The notes: a model not told the origin generated them from the letters alone. DNA of 6,302 bases from Clostridiales bacterium UBA1381 (GCA_002305435.1 DBQZ01000134.1:1-6302); one strand, 5' to 3'. Positions 1 to 6,083 are shown, counted from the stretch's first letter. Program-made: numbers and translations.

Positions 1-363
1 TTTACAAAGCTGTCCGCAAAATATGAGGCGGAGCAAAAGGAAGTTGCCGCCCGTATGAAAGAATTGCAGGAAGAATTAGACAGTGACAAAAGCAAAGCTG
101 TAACAAGCGATATGTTCATGGCTTCTGTCCGCAAATATACACGGGCACGAAAGCTGACGCCGAGAATGTTAAATGAATTGATTGAAAAAATCGAAGTGCA
201 TCAGGCCGAAAAGATTGACGGGAAAACCGTCCAGCGGCTAACCATTCATTATAATTGTATTGGCGCGATTGAAATACCCGACCTTGACAAATTACCGGAA
301 AATAATGTATCGGTACATACAAGGCAAGGGGTAGACGTTCACTATGCCGCCTGTGCAGGCTGA
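1..363 (+). CDS. Large serine recombinase, C-terminal fragment (DUF4368-type), 5' truncated by window edge
   Basis: The reading frame is open from base 1 to a TGA at 361-363, giving 120 residues that begin FTKLSAKYEAEQKEVAAR; the true start lies left of the window. The piece has a charged, coiled-coil-like stretch (about residues 5-37), then the typical tail of clostridial site-specific recombinases: KYTRARKLTPRMLNELIEKI, then a short beta segment with LTIHYNCIGAIEIPD. This arrangement matches the end of Tn4451 TnpX/Tn5397 TndX-type large serine recombinases, where a DUF4368 domain follows the zinc-ribbon and coiled-coil regions. Such enzymes excise and insert conjugative or mobilisable elements. 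The N-terminal catalytic serine domain is not in view, so activity cannot be judged. Its end lies 60 bp from the 3' end of a tRNA-Leu gene, as expected for a recombinase at the border of an integrated element. The ATG at 55 is internal, not the start. Confidence 0.82.
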   Translation, partial: FTKLSAKYEAEQKEVAARMKELQEELDSDKSKAVTSDMFMASVRKYTRARKLTPRMLNELIEKIEVHQAEKIDGKTVQRLTIHYNCIGAIEIPDLDKLPENNVSVHTRQGVDVHYAACAG

Positions 364-376
364 AAAACAATAAAAA

Positions 377-422
377 ACCGAGTGCGCTGCAGAACCTTTT
401 AAGTCCTGTAAGAACACTCGGT
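377..422 (-). terminator. Rho-independent terminator of the tRNA-Leu gene
   Basis: An 8-bp perfect stem, ACCGAGTG (377-384) with CACTCGGT (415-422), is followed on the minus strand by a run of six T and then ATTGTTTTT (362-376). It begins one base past the CCA end of the tRNA. The 30-nt loop is unusually long, and part of it (401-409) is complementary to the tRNA T arm. In the plus direction the stem lacks a clear T tract, so it serves the tRNA rather than the recombinase gene. Confidence 0.7.
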
Positions 423-423
423 A

Positions 424-510
424 TGGTGCGGATAACAGGACTTGAACCTGCATGAGGGAACCCTCACTAGAACCTGAATCTAGCGCGTCTGCCAATTCCG
501 CCATATCCGC
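424..510 (-). tRNA. tRNA-Leu, anticodon CAG
   Basis: Read on the minus strand, an 87-nt gene folds as a class II tRNA. The acceptor GCGGATA (504-510) pairs with TATCCGC (428-434), with discriminator A and an encoded CCA (424-426). The D arm contains AATTGGCAGA, the anticodon stem is CTAGA/TCTAG with loop TTCAGGT, giving anticodon CAG that reads CUG leucine codons. A long variable arm, TGAGGGTTCCCTCA, is characteristic of tRNA-Leu, and the T arm carries TTCAAGT. The gene is intact and has its own promoter and terminator, so it appears functional despite lying beside an integrated element. Confidence 0.96.
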
Positions 511-533
511 TTGTCATTTGACCTGACTTGAAT

Positions 534-562
534 AGTATACCATAGGTTCGGATGTTTGTCAA
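534..562 (-). promoter_or_regulatory. Sigma-70/SigA promoter for tRNA-Leu
   Basis: On the minus strand a consensus -35 TTGACA (557-562) and a near-consensus -10 TATACT (534-539) are separated by exactly 17 bp. Transcription would start near 527, about 17 nt before the mature tRNA 5' end at 510. Near-consensus promoters of this kind are usual for stable RNA genes. Confidence 0.85.
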
Positions 563-612
563 TACATTTTTTGCTTTTTTCCGAAATTTCCAAAATATCC
601 GCATATATAAAC

Positions 613-692
613 AAGCCCAACAATCCTTTTCGTGGATAAATTTTAAGCTTACGGGGAAAATACACATGAAACCATGCGAAAAGGACGGGCTT
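613..692 (+). promoter_or_regulatory. Leader hairpin that pairs the ribosome binding site of the DUF421 gene
   Basis: The leader of the DUF421 gene contains nested inverted repeats: AAGCCC (613-618) with GGGCTT (687-692), CCTTTTCG (625-632) with CGAAAAGG (677-684), and TGG (633-635) with CCA (672-674). A weaker inner hairpin is ATTTT (640-644) with AAAAT (657-661). The right arm includes AAAAGGA (679-685), the likely Shine-Dalgarno of the ATG at 696, so the folded leader would hide it. No known riboswitch consensus was recognised. No convincing -35/-10 pair for this gene was found in 511-695. Confidence 0.5.
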
Positions 693-695
693 AGT

Positions 696-1382
696 ATGCT
701 GATATTGATGATAAGGACGCTTATCCTGTATTCGGCGGTGATACTGTCGCTGAGAATAATGGGGAAGAGACAGATAGGGGAACTGCAGCCCTCGGAATTA
801 GTGGTGGCGATAATGATCTCCGATATGGCGTCGGTGCCGATGCAGTCGATAGACATACCGCTTTTATCGGGGATAGTGCCGGTATTGACGCTGATTGTGG
901 CTGAGGTGGCGATGTCGTATCTCGGGCTCCGCTCACGCAGGCTGCGCCGGCTTATAAGCGGGGAGCCGAGCATTATCATATATGACGGCAAAATAGACCG
1001 CAAGGAGCTTGAAAAGCTTCGGTTTAACATAAACGACCTTTTAGAAGAGCTGAGAGCCAATAACTGCTATAATGTCGCCGATGTGGAGGTAGCGGTGCTT
1101 GAAACAAACGGGGCTTTGAGCGTGATTCCGAAAGACAGCGCCCGTGCGGCTACGGTGGAGGATTTGAAAATAAAAAATCCCGCCAGGGGCGGTTTGCCGT
1201 ACACGCTTATCACCGATGGGGAGATAGACAAAAAGGAGCTTTTGCGCAGCGGGAAAACGGAGAAATGGCTTTTGGAAAACTTGAAAAAGCAGGGGATAGA
1301 TAGGGTGGAGCAGGTATTTATCGCCTCTCTTGATGATAACGGGAAATTTTTTATACAGAAAAAATTCGAGGGGGAGAGCTGA
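696..1382 (+). CDS. DUF421 domain membrane protein (YetF-like)
   Basis: The 228-residue protein has two to three hydrophobic N-terminal helices (about residues 1-20, 34-49 and 57-76), with the family's hallmark GKRQIGELQPSELV around 23-36 and ISDMASVPMQ at 41-50. The C-terminal part is soluble (about 85-228), with GEPSIIIYDGKI and a terminal VFIASLDDNGKFFIQ strand. This is the full DUF421/YetF architecture. The molecular function of the family is unknown; a related DUF421 protein (2Duf) in Bacillus spores raises wet-heat resistance. ATG 696 is chosen because MLILMIRTLILY is the usual family beginning and AAAAGGA lies 10 nt upstream. ATG 666, behind a weak GGGG, is a possible alternative that would add ten polar residues; the frame further upstream (from 552) looks non-coding. 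The stop codon overlaps the next start (TGATG), so translation of the DUF4363 gene is probably coupled to it. Confidence 0.88.
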   Translation: MLILMIRTLILYSAVILSLRIMGKRQIGELQPSELVVAIMISDMASVPMQSIDIPLLSGIVPVLTLIVAEVAMSYLGLRSRRLRRLISGEPSIIIYDGKIDRKELEKLRFNINDLLEELRANNCYNVADVEVAVLETNGALSVIPKDSARAATVEDLKIKNPARGGLPYTLITDGEIDKKELLRSGKTEKWLLENLKKQGIDRVEQVFIASLDDNGKFFIQKKFEGES

Positions 1383-1762
1383 TGCGCAGTTTTTTAATAG
1401 CGCTTGGGATCGGGGTTTTACTGATTGCAGGGAGTACGTTCTGCCTTTGGCGGACGACGGAGGTTTCGGAGGAGCTTGCGGCGCAAAACCAAAGAGCGGT
1501 ATCTCTTTTGGAGGGCGGATGTTCGGCAGAGGCCGGGGAGGAGCTTGAATCACTGGTGGAGCTGGTGAACGAAAGGCGGGGTACGCTTGAGGCTATGGGG
1601 GAACATGACAGCATAGATAAGATTGAAACGTATGCGGCCGAGGCGAAGCAGTACGCTTTTATGGGGCAGATCGCCGACGCCCTGGCAAAATGCCGCAGCC
1701 TTGATATCCTTATTGAGCATATGCCGAAAAATTATCAGCTGCGCTGGGAAAACATATTATGA
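1382..1762 (+). CDS. DUF4363 family membrane-anchored protein
   Basis: This 126-residue protein has a single N-terminal hydrophobic helix (about residues 4-23, FLIALGIGVLLIAG), then a polar and mostly helical domain ending in HMPKNYQLRWENIL, the typical C-terminal signature of DUF4363 proteins. The helix probably acts as a signal anchor with the domain outside the membrane. The gene starts on the last base of the DUF421 stop codon (TGATG at 1380-1384), and DUF421-DUF4363 pairs are a recurring arrangement in Clostridia, which suggests that the two proteins act together at the membrane. A ribosome binding site (GGGGGAGAG, 1370-1378) lies within the end of the upstream gene. No catalytic motif is visible and the function is unknown. 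The family assignment comes from context and the C-terminal motif, not from a search. Confidence 0.8.
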   Translation: MRSFLIALGIGVLLIAGSTFCLWRTTEVSEELAAQNQRAVSLLEGGCSAEAGEELESLVELVNERRGTLEAMGEHDSIDKIETYAAEAKQYAFMGQIADALAKCRSLDILIEHMPKNYQLRWENIL

Positions 1763-1764
1763 GG

Positions 1765-1793
1765 TTTACAAAAGCGGCGGATTGTGATATAAT
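1765..1793 (+). promoter_or_regulatory. SigA promoter (extended -10) for the methyltransferase gene
   Basis: A -35 TTTACA (1765-1770) and a perfect -10 TATAAT (1788-1793) are separated by 17 bp, and a TG at 1785-1786 forms an extended -10 (TGATATAAT). The promoter begins 2 bp after the DUF4363 stop codon, so the methyltransferase gene can be transcribed independently of the DUF421 operon. The start site would be near 1800. Confidence 0.8.
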
Positions 1794-1826
1794 TGGAAAA
1801 AATCCTGCTGAAGGGGGCGTTTTCCG

Positions 1827-2567
1827 GTGAGTGCATACGAAGGAATGGCGAAGGTGTATGACGGGCTTATGAAAGGGGACATTGATTACGAACGATACTG
1901 CGATTTTATCGAGGAGCTGTTTTGCGGGCGCAAAAAGAAGCCCGAGCTTGTCGTTGATTTAGCGTGTGGTACGGGGAATATCACCATACCAATGGCAAAG
2001 CGGGGCTATGATATGACAGGCGTTGACGGTTCGGGTGAAATGCTTATGCAGGCTCGTGAAAAGGCGGAGGGGCTTGATATACTCTTTTTAAAGCAGAAGC
2101 TCTCCGCTCTTGACCTCTACGGGACGATGGACGCTTTTATCTGCGCAGTGGACGGCTTCAACTACATATTGGCGCCAAAAACGCTTGAGGATATTTTCCG
2201 CCGCATACGCACCTGCTTTTTGGAGCCGGACGGAATATTTATCTTTGATGTCAGCACAGACTATAAGCTTCGGCATATAATAGGCAATGAAACGTTCGTG
2301 CATGACGAGGGGGATGTTTTCTACGTGTGGGAAAACACATACCATGAAAACGGTTCTCTTTCGGATATGCTGCTTACGTTTTTTGTAAGGGAAAAGGGCG
2401 GATGGAAACGGTTTGACGAACGTCATATACAAAGAGGGTATACAGAAGCTGAGATACGCTGCCTCCTAAAGCGTGCCGGTTTCGGAAAAGTCGCTGCGTA
2501 CGACGGTATATCAAAGCGTCCGGCGCACGAAAAAAGCAGCCGTATAGTATTTGCTGCCGAAGGGTGA
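1827..2567 (+). CDS. Class I SAM-dependent methyltransferase
   Basis: The 246-residue protein starts at GTG 1827, 9 nt after AAGGGGG (1811-1817). It opens with YEGMAKVYDGLM, common at the start of Firmicutes methyltransferases of this group. Motif I, VVDLACGTGN (42-51), binds the methionine part of S-adenosylmethionine; the acidic residue after the second strand is in GVDGSGEML (65-73), and a later core strand is PDGIFIFDVST (134-144). The C-terminal half (HDEGDVFYVWENTYHENG onward, with GYTEAEIRCLLKRAGF) matches uncharacterised clostridial proteins that methylate an unknown substrate. The sequence does not indicate a small molecule, RNA or protein target. No transmembrane segment is seen, so the protein is cytoplasmic. 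It has its own promoter just upstream, and no clear terminator follows it before the htrA upstream region. Confidence 0.9.
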   Translation: MSAYEGMAKVYDGLMKGDIDYERYCDFIEELFCGRKKKPELVVDLACGTGNITIPMAKRGYDMTGVDGSGEMLMQAREKAEGLDILFLKQKLSALDLYGTMDAFICAVDGFNYILAPKTLEDIFRRIRTCFLEPDGIFIFDVSTDYKLRHIIGNETFVHDEGDVFYVWENTYHENGSLSDMLLTFFVREKGGWKRFDERHIQRGYTEAEIRCLLKRAGFGKVAAYDGISKRPAHEKSSRIVFAAEG

Positions 2568-2594
2568 CGTTTCATTTACAATTTATTCATAAAA

Positions 2595-2611
2595 TAAACA
2601 ATAATTGTTTA
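2595..2611. promoter_or_regulatory. Perfect 17-bp palindrome upstream of htrA, candidate operator
   Basis: TAAACAAT-A-ATTGTTTA forms 8-bp arms around one central base. No T tract follows, so it is unlikely to be a terminator. It sits about 40 bp upstream of a TATAAT (2650-2655), in the zone where an activator or response regulator could bind. HtrA genes in Firmicutes are often induced by envelope-stress two-component systems such as CssRS, but no match to a known operator is claimed. Confidence 0.4.
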
Positions 2612-2649
2612 AATTCAATTCATACCAAGGTTATATTTATGGTTTATTA

Positions 2650-2655
2650 TATAAT
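2650..2655 (+). promoter_or_regulatory. Candidate -10 element for htrA
   Basis: TATAAT at 2650-2655 lies 89 bp upstream of the htrA start codon. No good -35 is found 16-18 bp upstream (the region reads AAGGTT) and there is no TG for an extended -10. This weak core promoter would fit activator dependence. The AT-rich setting makes chance matches common, hence the low confidence. Confidence 0.35.
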
Positions 2656-2743
2656 CACAGCAAGAGAAAAGGACTGAAATTGAAACGGACTTGCGATATT
2701 TCAAAATTGGAAGATAATGCAGAATAACAGGAGGCGTATTACC

Positions 2744-3973
2744 ATGAAGAAATATCCGTATACAGATACAACAGACTTAGTAGTATATCAACAGAAGCCG
2801 GAGAAGAAAAGAAAGCCGAAAATCTGGCTTGCCTGCATAAGCTCGGCGGTTGCAGCTTCACTTTTGACGGGCGGAGTAATGACCGGCACGATGTATTATA
2901 TGCAGCAGAACACACCTCAGCTTACGGTGGCAGAAAGCAAGCAGCCGGGAAGCGGTAGCCCTTCATCAGGAAGTGCTTCTACACTGGCGAACGACTCAAC
3001 CGCCACAGGCAAGAGAGTTCTCTCAACTGAGGAGATAGCCGCACAGTGCGGTCCGAGCGTTGTCGGTGTTATAAACAAGACCACGCTTAAGGTACAGAAG
3101 TATTACAATCCTTTCACAGGGCAGTATTACTATTCGCAGGATCCCTCCCTTGACGGACAAACTATCGAGCAGGGTTCCGGCTCCGGCATAATCCTCAGTA
3201 CCGATGGTTACGTTGTTACGAACCAGCACGTTATAGAGGGAGCCTCGGAGGTATCAGTAATACTTAATACAGGTGAAGAATTTGCCGCAACGATAGTCGG
3301 CTCGGATGAAACGACAGATCTGGCGGTTTTGAAGATAGATGCCGGAAGCACACAGCTGACGGCGGCGGTTCTTGGCGACTCCACAACGACTGAGGTCGGC
3401 GAGCTGGCGGTTGCTATAGGAAACCCCCTCGGTCAGGAGTTCTCTGGAACGGTTACCCAGGGCATAATCAGCGCCGTAAACCGTACAATGACGGTTGAGG
3501 GAAGACAGTATAACCTTATCCAGACCGATGCGGCTATAAACAGCGGTAATTCGGGCGGAGCGCTTATAAACAAGTACGGCGAGGTTATAGGAATAAACTC
3601 GGTTAAGTTGTCAGAGGAAGGCGTTGAAGGCATGGGCTTTGCAATAGCCATTTCCGAGGCCAAGCCGATAATCGATGCGCTTATGTCGCAGGGCTACGTT
3701 ACAAGGCCGATGGTGGGAATTACCGCAAGAGCCACGGATTACGGCCTGTTTATAGACAGCGTTGAGCCGGGAAGCGGAGCGGCGGCAGCCGGTCTGCAAA
3801 GAGGCGATATGATAATGGCTGTTGACGGCGTTGAAGTGGGAAGCGTAGCTGAGATAAATACGCTGCGTGATGCTAAAAAGCCGGGAGATACGATGAAGTT
3901 CAAGATCTCCAGAAACGGTACCACAATAGAAGTGGACGTTACGCTGACAGAACAGCCGGCAGATACTCAATAA
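2744..3973 (+). CDS. htrA: HtrA/DegP-like membrane-anchored serine protease with one PDZ domain
   Basis: The 409-residue protein has a cytoplasmic lysine-rich N terminus (1-28), one membrane helix (about 29-53) and a low-complexity Ser/Gly/Pro linker (about 66-85). An S1C trypsin-like protease domain follows. The catalytic triad is visible as His162 in VVTNQHV, Asp192 in TTDLAVLKI and Ser270 in INSGNSGGALI. A single PDZ domain (about 320-402) contains VEPGSGAAAAGLQRGDMIMAVDG. Length and order match Gram-positive HtrA, which degrades or refolds misfolded proteins outside the membrane. ATG 2744 is preferred because AGGAGG (2729-2734) lies 9 nt upstream; the in-frame ATG at 2717 lacks comparable spacing and would place this ribosome binding site inside the gene. 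A sequence of about 20 residues rich in Tyr and Asn (KYYNPFTGQYYYSQDPSLDG, 119-138) precedes the first strands and resembles the variable LA loop of the family. Confidence 0.95.
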   Translation: MKKYPYTDTTDLVVYQQKPEKKRKPKIWLACISSAVAASLLTGGVMTGTMYYMQQNTPQLTVAESKQPGSGSPSSGSASTLANDSTATGKRVLSTEEIAAQCGPSVVGVINKTTLKVQKYYNPFTGQYYYSQDPSLDGQTIEQGSGSGIILSTDGYVVTNQHVIEGASEVSVILNTGEEFAATIVGSDETTDLAVLKIDAGSTQLTAAVLGDSTTTEVGELAVAIGNPLGQEFSGTVTQGIISAVNRTMTVEGRQYNLIQTDAAINSGNSGGALINKYGEVIGINSVKLSEEGVEGMGFAIAISEAKPIIDALMSQGYVTRPMVGITARATDYGLFIDSVEPGSGAAAAGLQRGDMIMAVDGVEVGSVAEINTLRDAKKPGDTMKFKISRNGTTIEVDVTLTEQPADTQ

Positions 3974-4007
3974 TGCAATTTAGTTATACTTGATATATAA
4001 TCCTTTA

Positions 4008-4038
4008 TGTCGATGTAAATCGACACCATCCTTTTTTT
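4008..4038 (+). terminator. Likely terminator downstream of htrA
   Basis: A 7-bp stem TGTCGAT (4008-4014) / ATCGACA (4019-4025) with loop GTAA is followed after CCATCC by seven T (4032-4038). The 6-nt gap between stem and T run and the modest GC content make it weaker than a classic terminator. Confidence 0.5.
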
Positions 4039-4045
4039 CATAATG

Positions 4046-4126
4046 GCACCGTTAATTACGGTGCGCCGGCATCTTCGGGTGCCGGCTACCCCCCTAAAGT
4101 AACGAATCGCTCCATAAAGCGGTTCG
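4046..4126. repeat. Cluster of three adjacent hairpins between two terminators
   Basis: Three inverted repeats follow one another. GCACCGT (4046-4052) pairs with ACGGTGC (4058-4064). GCCGGCATC (4065-4073) pairs with GGTGCCGGC (4078-4086) around a TTCG tetraloop, abutting the first stem. CGAATCGCT (4103-4111) pairs with AGCGGTTCG (4118-4126) with one G-T wobble. None is followed by a T tract. No reading frame was found here. The cluster could be a REP/MITE-like palindromic element or a small structured RNA; no family was recognised. Confidence 0.55.
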
Positions 4127-4137
4127 CCGAATAAACG

Positions 4138-4174
4138 AAAAACGGCTGCGCCCCCTGAAAAAGCAGCCGTTTTT
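4138..4174. terminator. Bidirectional Rho-independent terminator between htrA and rloB
   Basis: A 12-bp perfect stem, AAAAACGGCTGC (4138-4149) with GCAGCCGTTTTT (4163-4174), has a 13-nt loop and A/T runs on both sides, so it can terminate both converging transcripts. On the minus strand it overlaps the stop codon of the RloB gene (4173-4175). Confidence 0.85.
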
Positions 4175-4832
4175 AATTTTCTATGTATCGTGACAAAAGG
4201 TCGAAAAGCTGGTAGACCATAGTCTGCGGGGCAGACTGCGAGGGCGGAAGACCGCTGTGCAGCCGCTGGAGCTTTTTTGCGTTTTCCGAGGCCTTTGGGA
4301 AATACGGCTTTAAAAGCTCGTATATATTAGGCAGGTTTTTCTCATACCGCTTAACGCCAAGCTGTTTTAGGTATCCCGATAGCTTTGAGTAGTACAATTT
4401 GCGGGAGATGTCCTCCTTGAAATACGTAAAATGCAGCAAAAACCACAGCTCTATGCACTGGTTCGACCAAAGTGCGTGGTATGTTATGCGGTTGTTGGAA
4501 AGTTCCCGGCAGCGTTTGCAGGTCATGTCGAAATTGTCGTCGGGGAAATCATCCTTGTCAAAGACGACCCATACGTGGCGGATTGGGTTAATGCTGCACC
4601 GCACGTGATTTTCTGCGGTTTTTAAAAGGGAGAGGGTATTCATGCCCATGCCTTTTATTTCAAGCTGTATTTTGCCTCGGTAGCGGCCGTTTTCGACTGT
4701 GTCAATATCACGCTGAAGTCCCTTGAAATAGTTTGGTTCGGTTTTCGTACCCTCGGTGACAATCAGGTGGTACTGCGGCGATACCGGTATGCCCCGGCTT
4801 TTGCGCGGGCGCAGCCATGGAGTGGAGTTCAT
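4173..4832 (-). CDS. rloB: RloB-family TOPRIM protein (AbiLii-like), second gene of a putative anti-phage pair
   Basis: The 219-residue protein carries the conserved landmarks of the RloB family. HLIVTEGTKTEPNYFKGL (22-39) holds Glu27 of a TOPRIM-like fold, VWVVFDKDDFP (87-97) gives the Asp92-x-Asp94 metal-binding pair, and WSNQCIELWFLLHF (122-135) holds a conserved Glu128. These acidic residues are expected to bind divalent metal in a nuclease active site. The C-terminal region (about 140-219) is helical. Family knowledge: RloB genes sit next to an AAA15 ATPase in AbiL-like systems related to OLD nucleases, where the ATPase senses infection and the TOPRIM partner damages nucleic acid. Here the start is 3 nt after the ATPase stop codon, with GGGAGGAA (4839-4846) in the last codons of that gene. 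At 219 residues it is close to family length and shows no breaks. The nucleic-acid target is unknown. Confidence 0.88.
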   Translation of the reverse strand: MNSTPWLRPRKSRGIPVSPQYHLIVTEGTKTEPNYFKGLQRDIDTVENGRYRGKIQLEIKGMGMNTLSLLKTAENHVRCSINPIRHVWVVFDKDDFPDDNFDMTCKRCRELSNNRITYHALWSNQCIELWFLLHFTYFKEDISRKLYYSKLSGYLKQLGVKRYEKNLPNIYELLKPYFPKASENAKKLQRLHSGLPPSQSAPQTMVYQLFDLLSRYIEN

Positions 4833-4835
4833 ACG

Positions 4836-6050
4836 TCATTCCTCCCAGTTCATCATCTGGCGCAGATAGGGATCGGCGCCGTAGCGGCCCTCGAGATATT
4901 CGAGATTGTATTCGGAATCAGCGGGGATGTGGTTGTTGTTTTCGTTCTTAAGGTCGTAGAGCGAATATATTGTGCTTGACTGGGTATTATCCTTGCTGGC
5001 AAACCATATTTCATCCCGGCGGAAAACCTCGGCTGTCATCGTTGTAAGGTCGTGGGAGGTAAACATCAGCTGAGCTCCCTTTTTATTTACGGCAGGGTTT
5101 TTATACAGGCCTATGATATAGCGCAGGAGCTTCGGGTGCAGCTTTGCGTCAAGCTCATCTGCCAGAAGAAGCCGTCCCTCGGAGAGGGAGAGCGTCACTA
5201 TCGGCAAACATTTGAACATTTTCTGCGTGCCCTGCGATTCCTGCTCCATGTTTATTTCGTACGTCCCATCGGGTGTGCTGTGCTGGGTGTATACATCGCT
5301 CGTGCTGCCGTACTGCTCAATACGGTAATCGGTTATGGATATATCCATATCACGGAAAAAATCGAGCATTTTCTTTTTTATCTGCTCATCCGATACCACC
5401 GGTATGGAAAGTTCTGACAGCGGCGAGGAATAGTTTATATATATGCAGCGGCGGAACCAGCCTGCTACGTCTGATATAACGTCTATCCGGTAATTTATCG
5501 CAAGAAACGATAAAAACGACAGTTCCGGGTTTACGTTTGTGTTGACGTGGTTTTTGCGCAGCAGCGGGGACAGGCTTATCTTCTCACCCTCGCGCCTGAA
5601 CACCATAACAGTGCGTGAGCCTTTGGCGGATTTACGCCGCCAGAGTTCCTCGGCGACAATCCTTCCGGAGAGTATTGAGATAAAATAGCGGTATTCGCTG
5701 TCTCCGGCGATAAAGAACACCGAAAACTCGGTCGGCTCGTCCTTTGAAGTTTCGGAAAAGGCAAAGGGGCGGATTTTGTGGGTGTTGAGCATACCGGGAT
5801 TTTCGTCGGGGCGGTTTGACAGCTCTATCACCGGCCGCATTACAAGGGCGATAAGCGAGGACAGGGCGTCAATGACGTTCGATTTGCCGCCGCCGTTGGG
5901 GCCGTATATCACCGATACCGGCAAAAGCGAGCGTGAGGCTCCGGCGTGTATTAAGCTGTCTGAAAATTCATCAAGCTTTGCGGCTTGGAAATCAAAGACG
6001 GTCTCATCACGGTAAGATTTGAAATTTTTAAACGTAAACTGACAAAGCAT
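4836..6050 (-). CDS. AAA15/ABC-type ATPase (RloA/AbiLi-like), first gene of a putative anti-phage pair
   Basis: The 404-residue protein begins LCQFTFKNFKSYRDETVFDF, the typical opening of AAA15 (COG1106, SMC/RecF-like) ATPases. The Walker A motif is GPNGGGKS (50-57), an ABC-signature-like ESQGT lies at 271-275, Walker B is LLLADELD (294-301) with Asp298-Glu299, and the H-loop histidine is in FTSHD (330-334). The end, YLEGRYGADPYLRQ, is usual for the RloA/AbiLi group. A helical insertion lies between the two halves. Such ATPases bind DNA or phage products and control a TOPRIM nuclease, here encoded by the next gene. ATG 6050 is chosen because GGGAGGAA (6058-6065) places GGAGG 9 nt upstream; the ATG at 6056, two codons earlier, would be only 3 nt from it. 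All ATPase motifs are intact, so the protein should be active. Confidence 0.9.
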   Translation of the reverse strand: MLCQFTFKNFKSYRDETVFDFQAAKLDEFSDSLIHAGASRSLLPVSVIYGPNGGGKSNVIDALSSLIALVMRPVIELSNRPDENPGMLNTHKIRPFAFSETSKDEPTEFSVFFIAGDSEYRYFISILSGRIVAEELWRRKSAKGSRTVMVFRREGEKISLSPLLRKNHVNTNVNPELSFLSFLAINYRIDVISDVAGWFRRCIYINYSSPLSELSIPVVSDEQIKKKMLDFFRDMDISITDYRIEQYGSTSDVYTQHSTPDGTYEINMEQESQGTQKMFKCLPIVTLSLSEGRLLLADELDAKLHPKLLRYIIGLYKNPAVNKKGAQLMFTSHDLTTMTAEVFRRDEIWFASKDNTQSSTIYSLYDLKNENNNHIPADSEYNLEYLEGRYGADPYLRQMMNWEE

Positions 6051-6057
6051 AGCCATC

Positions 6058-6065
6058 TTCCTCCC
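6058..6065 (-). promoter_or_regulatory. Ribosome binding site that decides the ATPase start
   Basis: GGGAGGAA on the minus strand places GGAGG 9 nt from ATG 6050 but only 3 nt from ATG 6056. The same 8-mer stands before the RloB gene (4839-4846) with GGAGG 8 nt from its ATG, supporting 6050. Confidence 0.75.
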
Positions 6066-6083
6066 GGTAAAGATTATACTGTA

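Noticed and set aside
292..504. Minus-strand reading frame beginning MAELADALDSGSSEG
   Set aside because: It is the translation of the tRNA-Leu gene itself, a well-known false protein pattern.
511..665. Plus-strand promoter for the DUF421 gene, for example TATAAA at 606-611
   Set aside because: No -35 element is found at 16-18 bp; the region is AT-rich enough for chance -10 matches.
552..695. Upstream extension of the DUF421 gene to ATG 552
   Set aside because: The extra 48 residues are AT-rich and unlike the family, overlap the tRNA promoter region and the leader hairpin, and have no ribosome binding site.
467..1060. 197-residue minus-strand frame, and the 480-665 frame ending IWRNWQTR
   Set aside because: They lie opposite the DUF421 gene and end in the tRNA; GYGGIGRRARFRF and IWRNWQTR are tRNA translations. 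No ribosome binding site or family features were seen.
4399..5479. Several plus-strand frames of 60-121 residues opposite the ATPase and RloB genes
   Set aside because: All are shadows of the minus-strand coding regions, without ribosome binding sites or recognisable domains.
4173..6050. PARIS (AriA/AriB) system
   Set aside because: The ATPase is of the same broad AAA15 class, but the second protein matches RloB motifs (VTEGTKTEPNYF, NQCIELWFLLHF) rather than the DUF4435 protein AriB.
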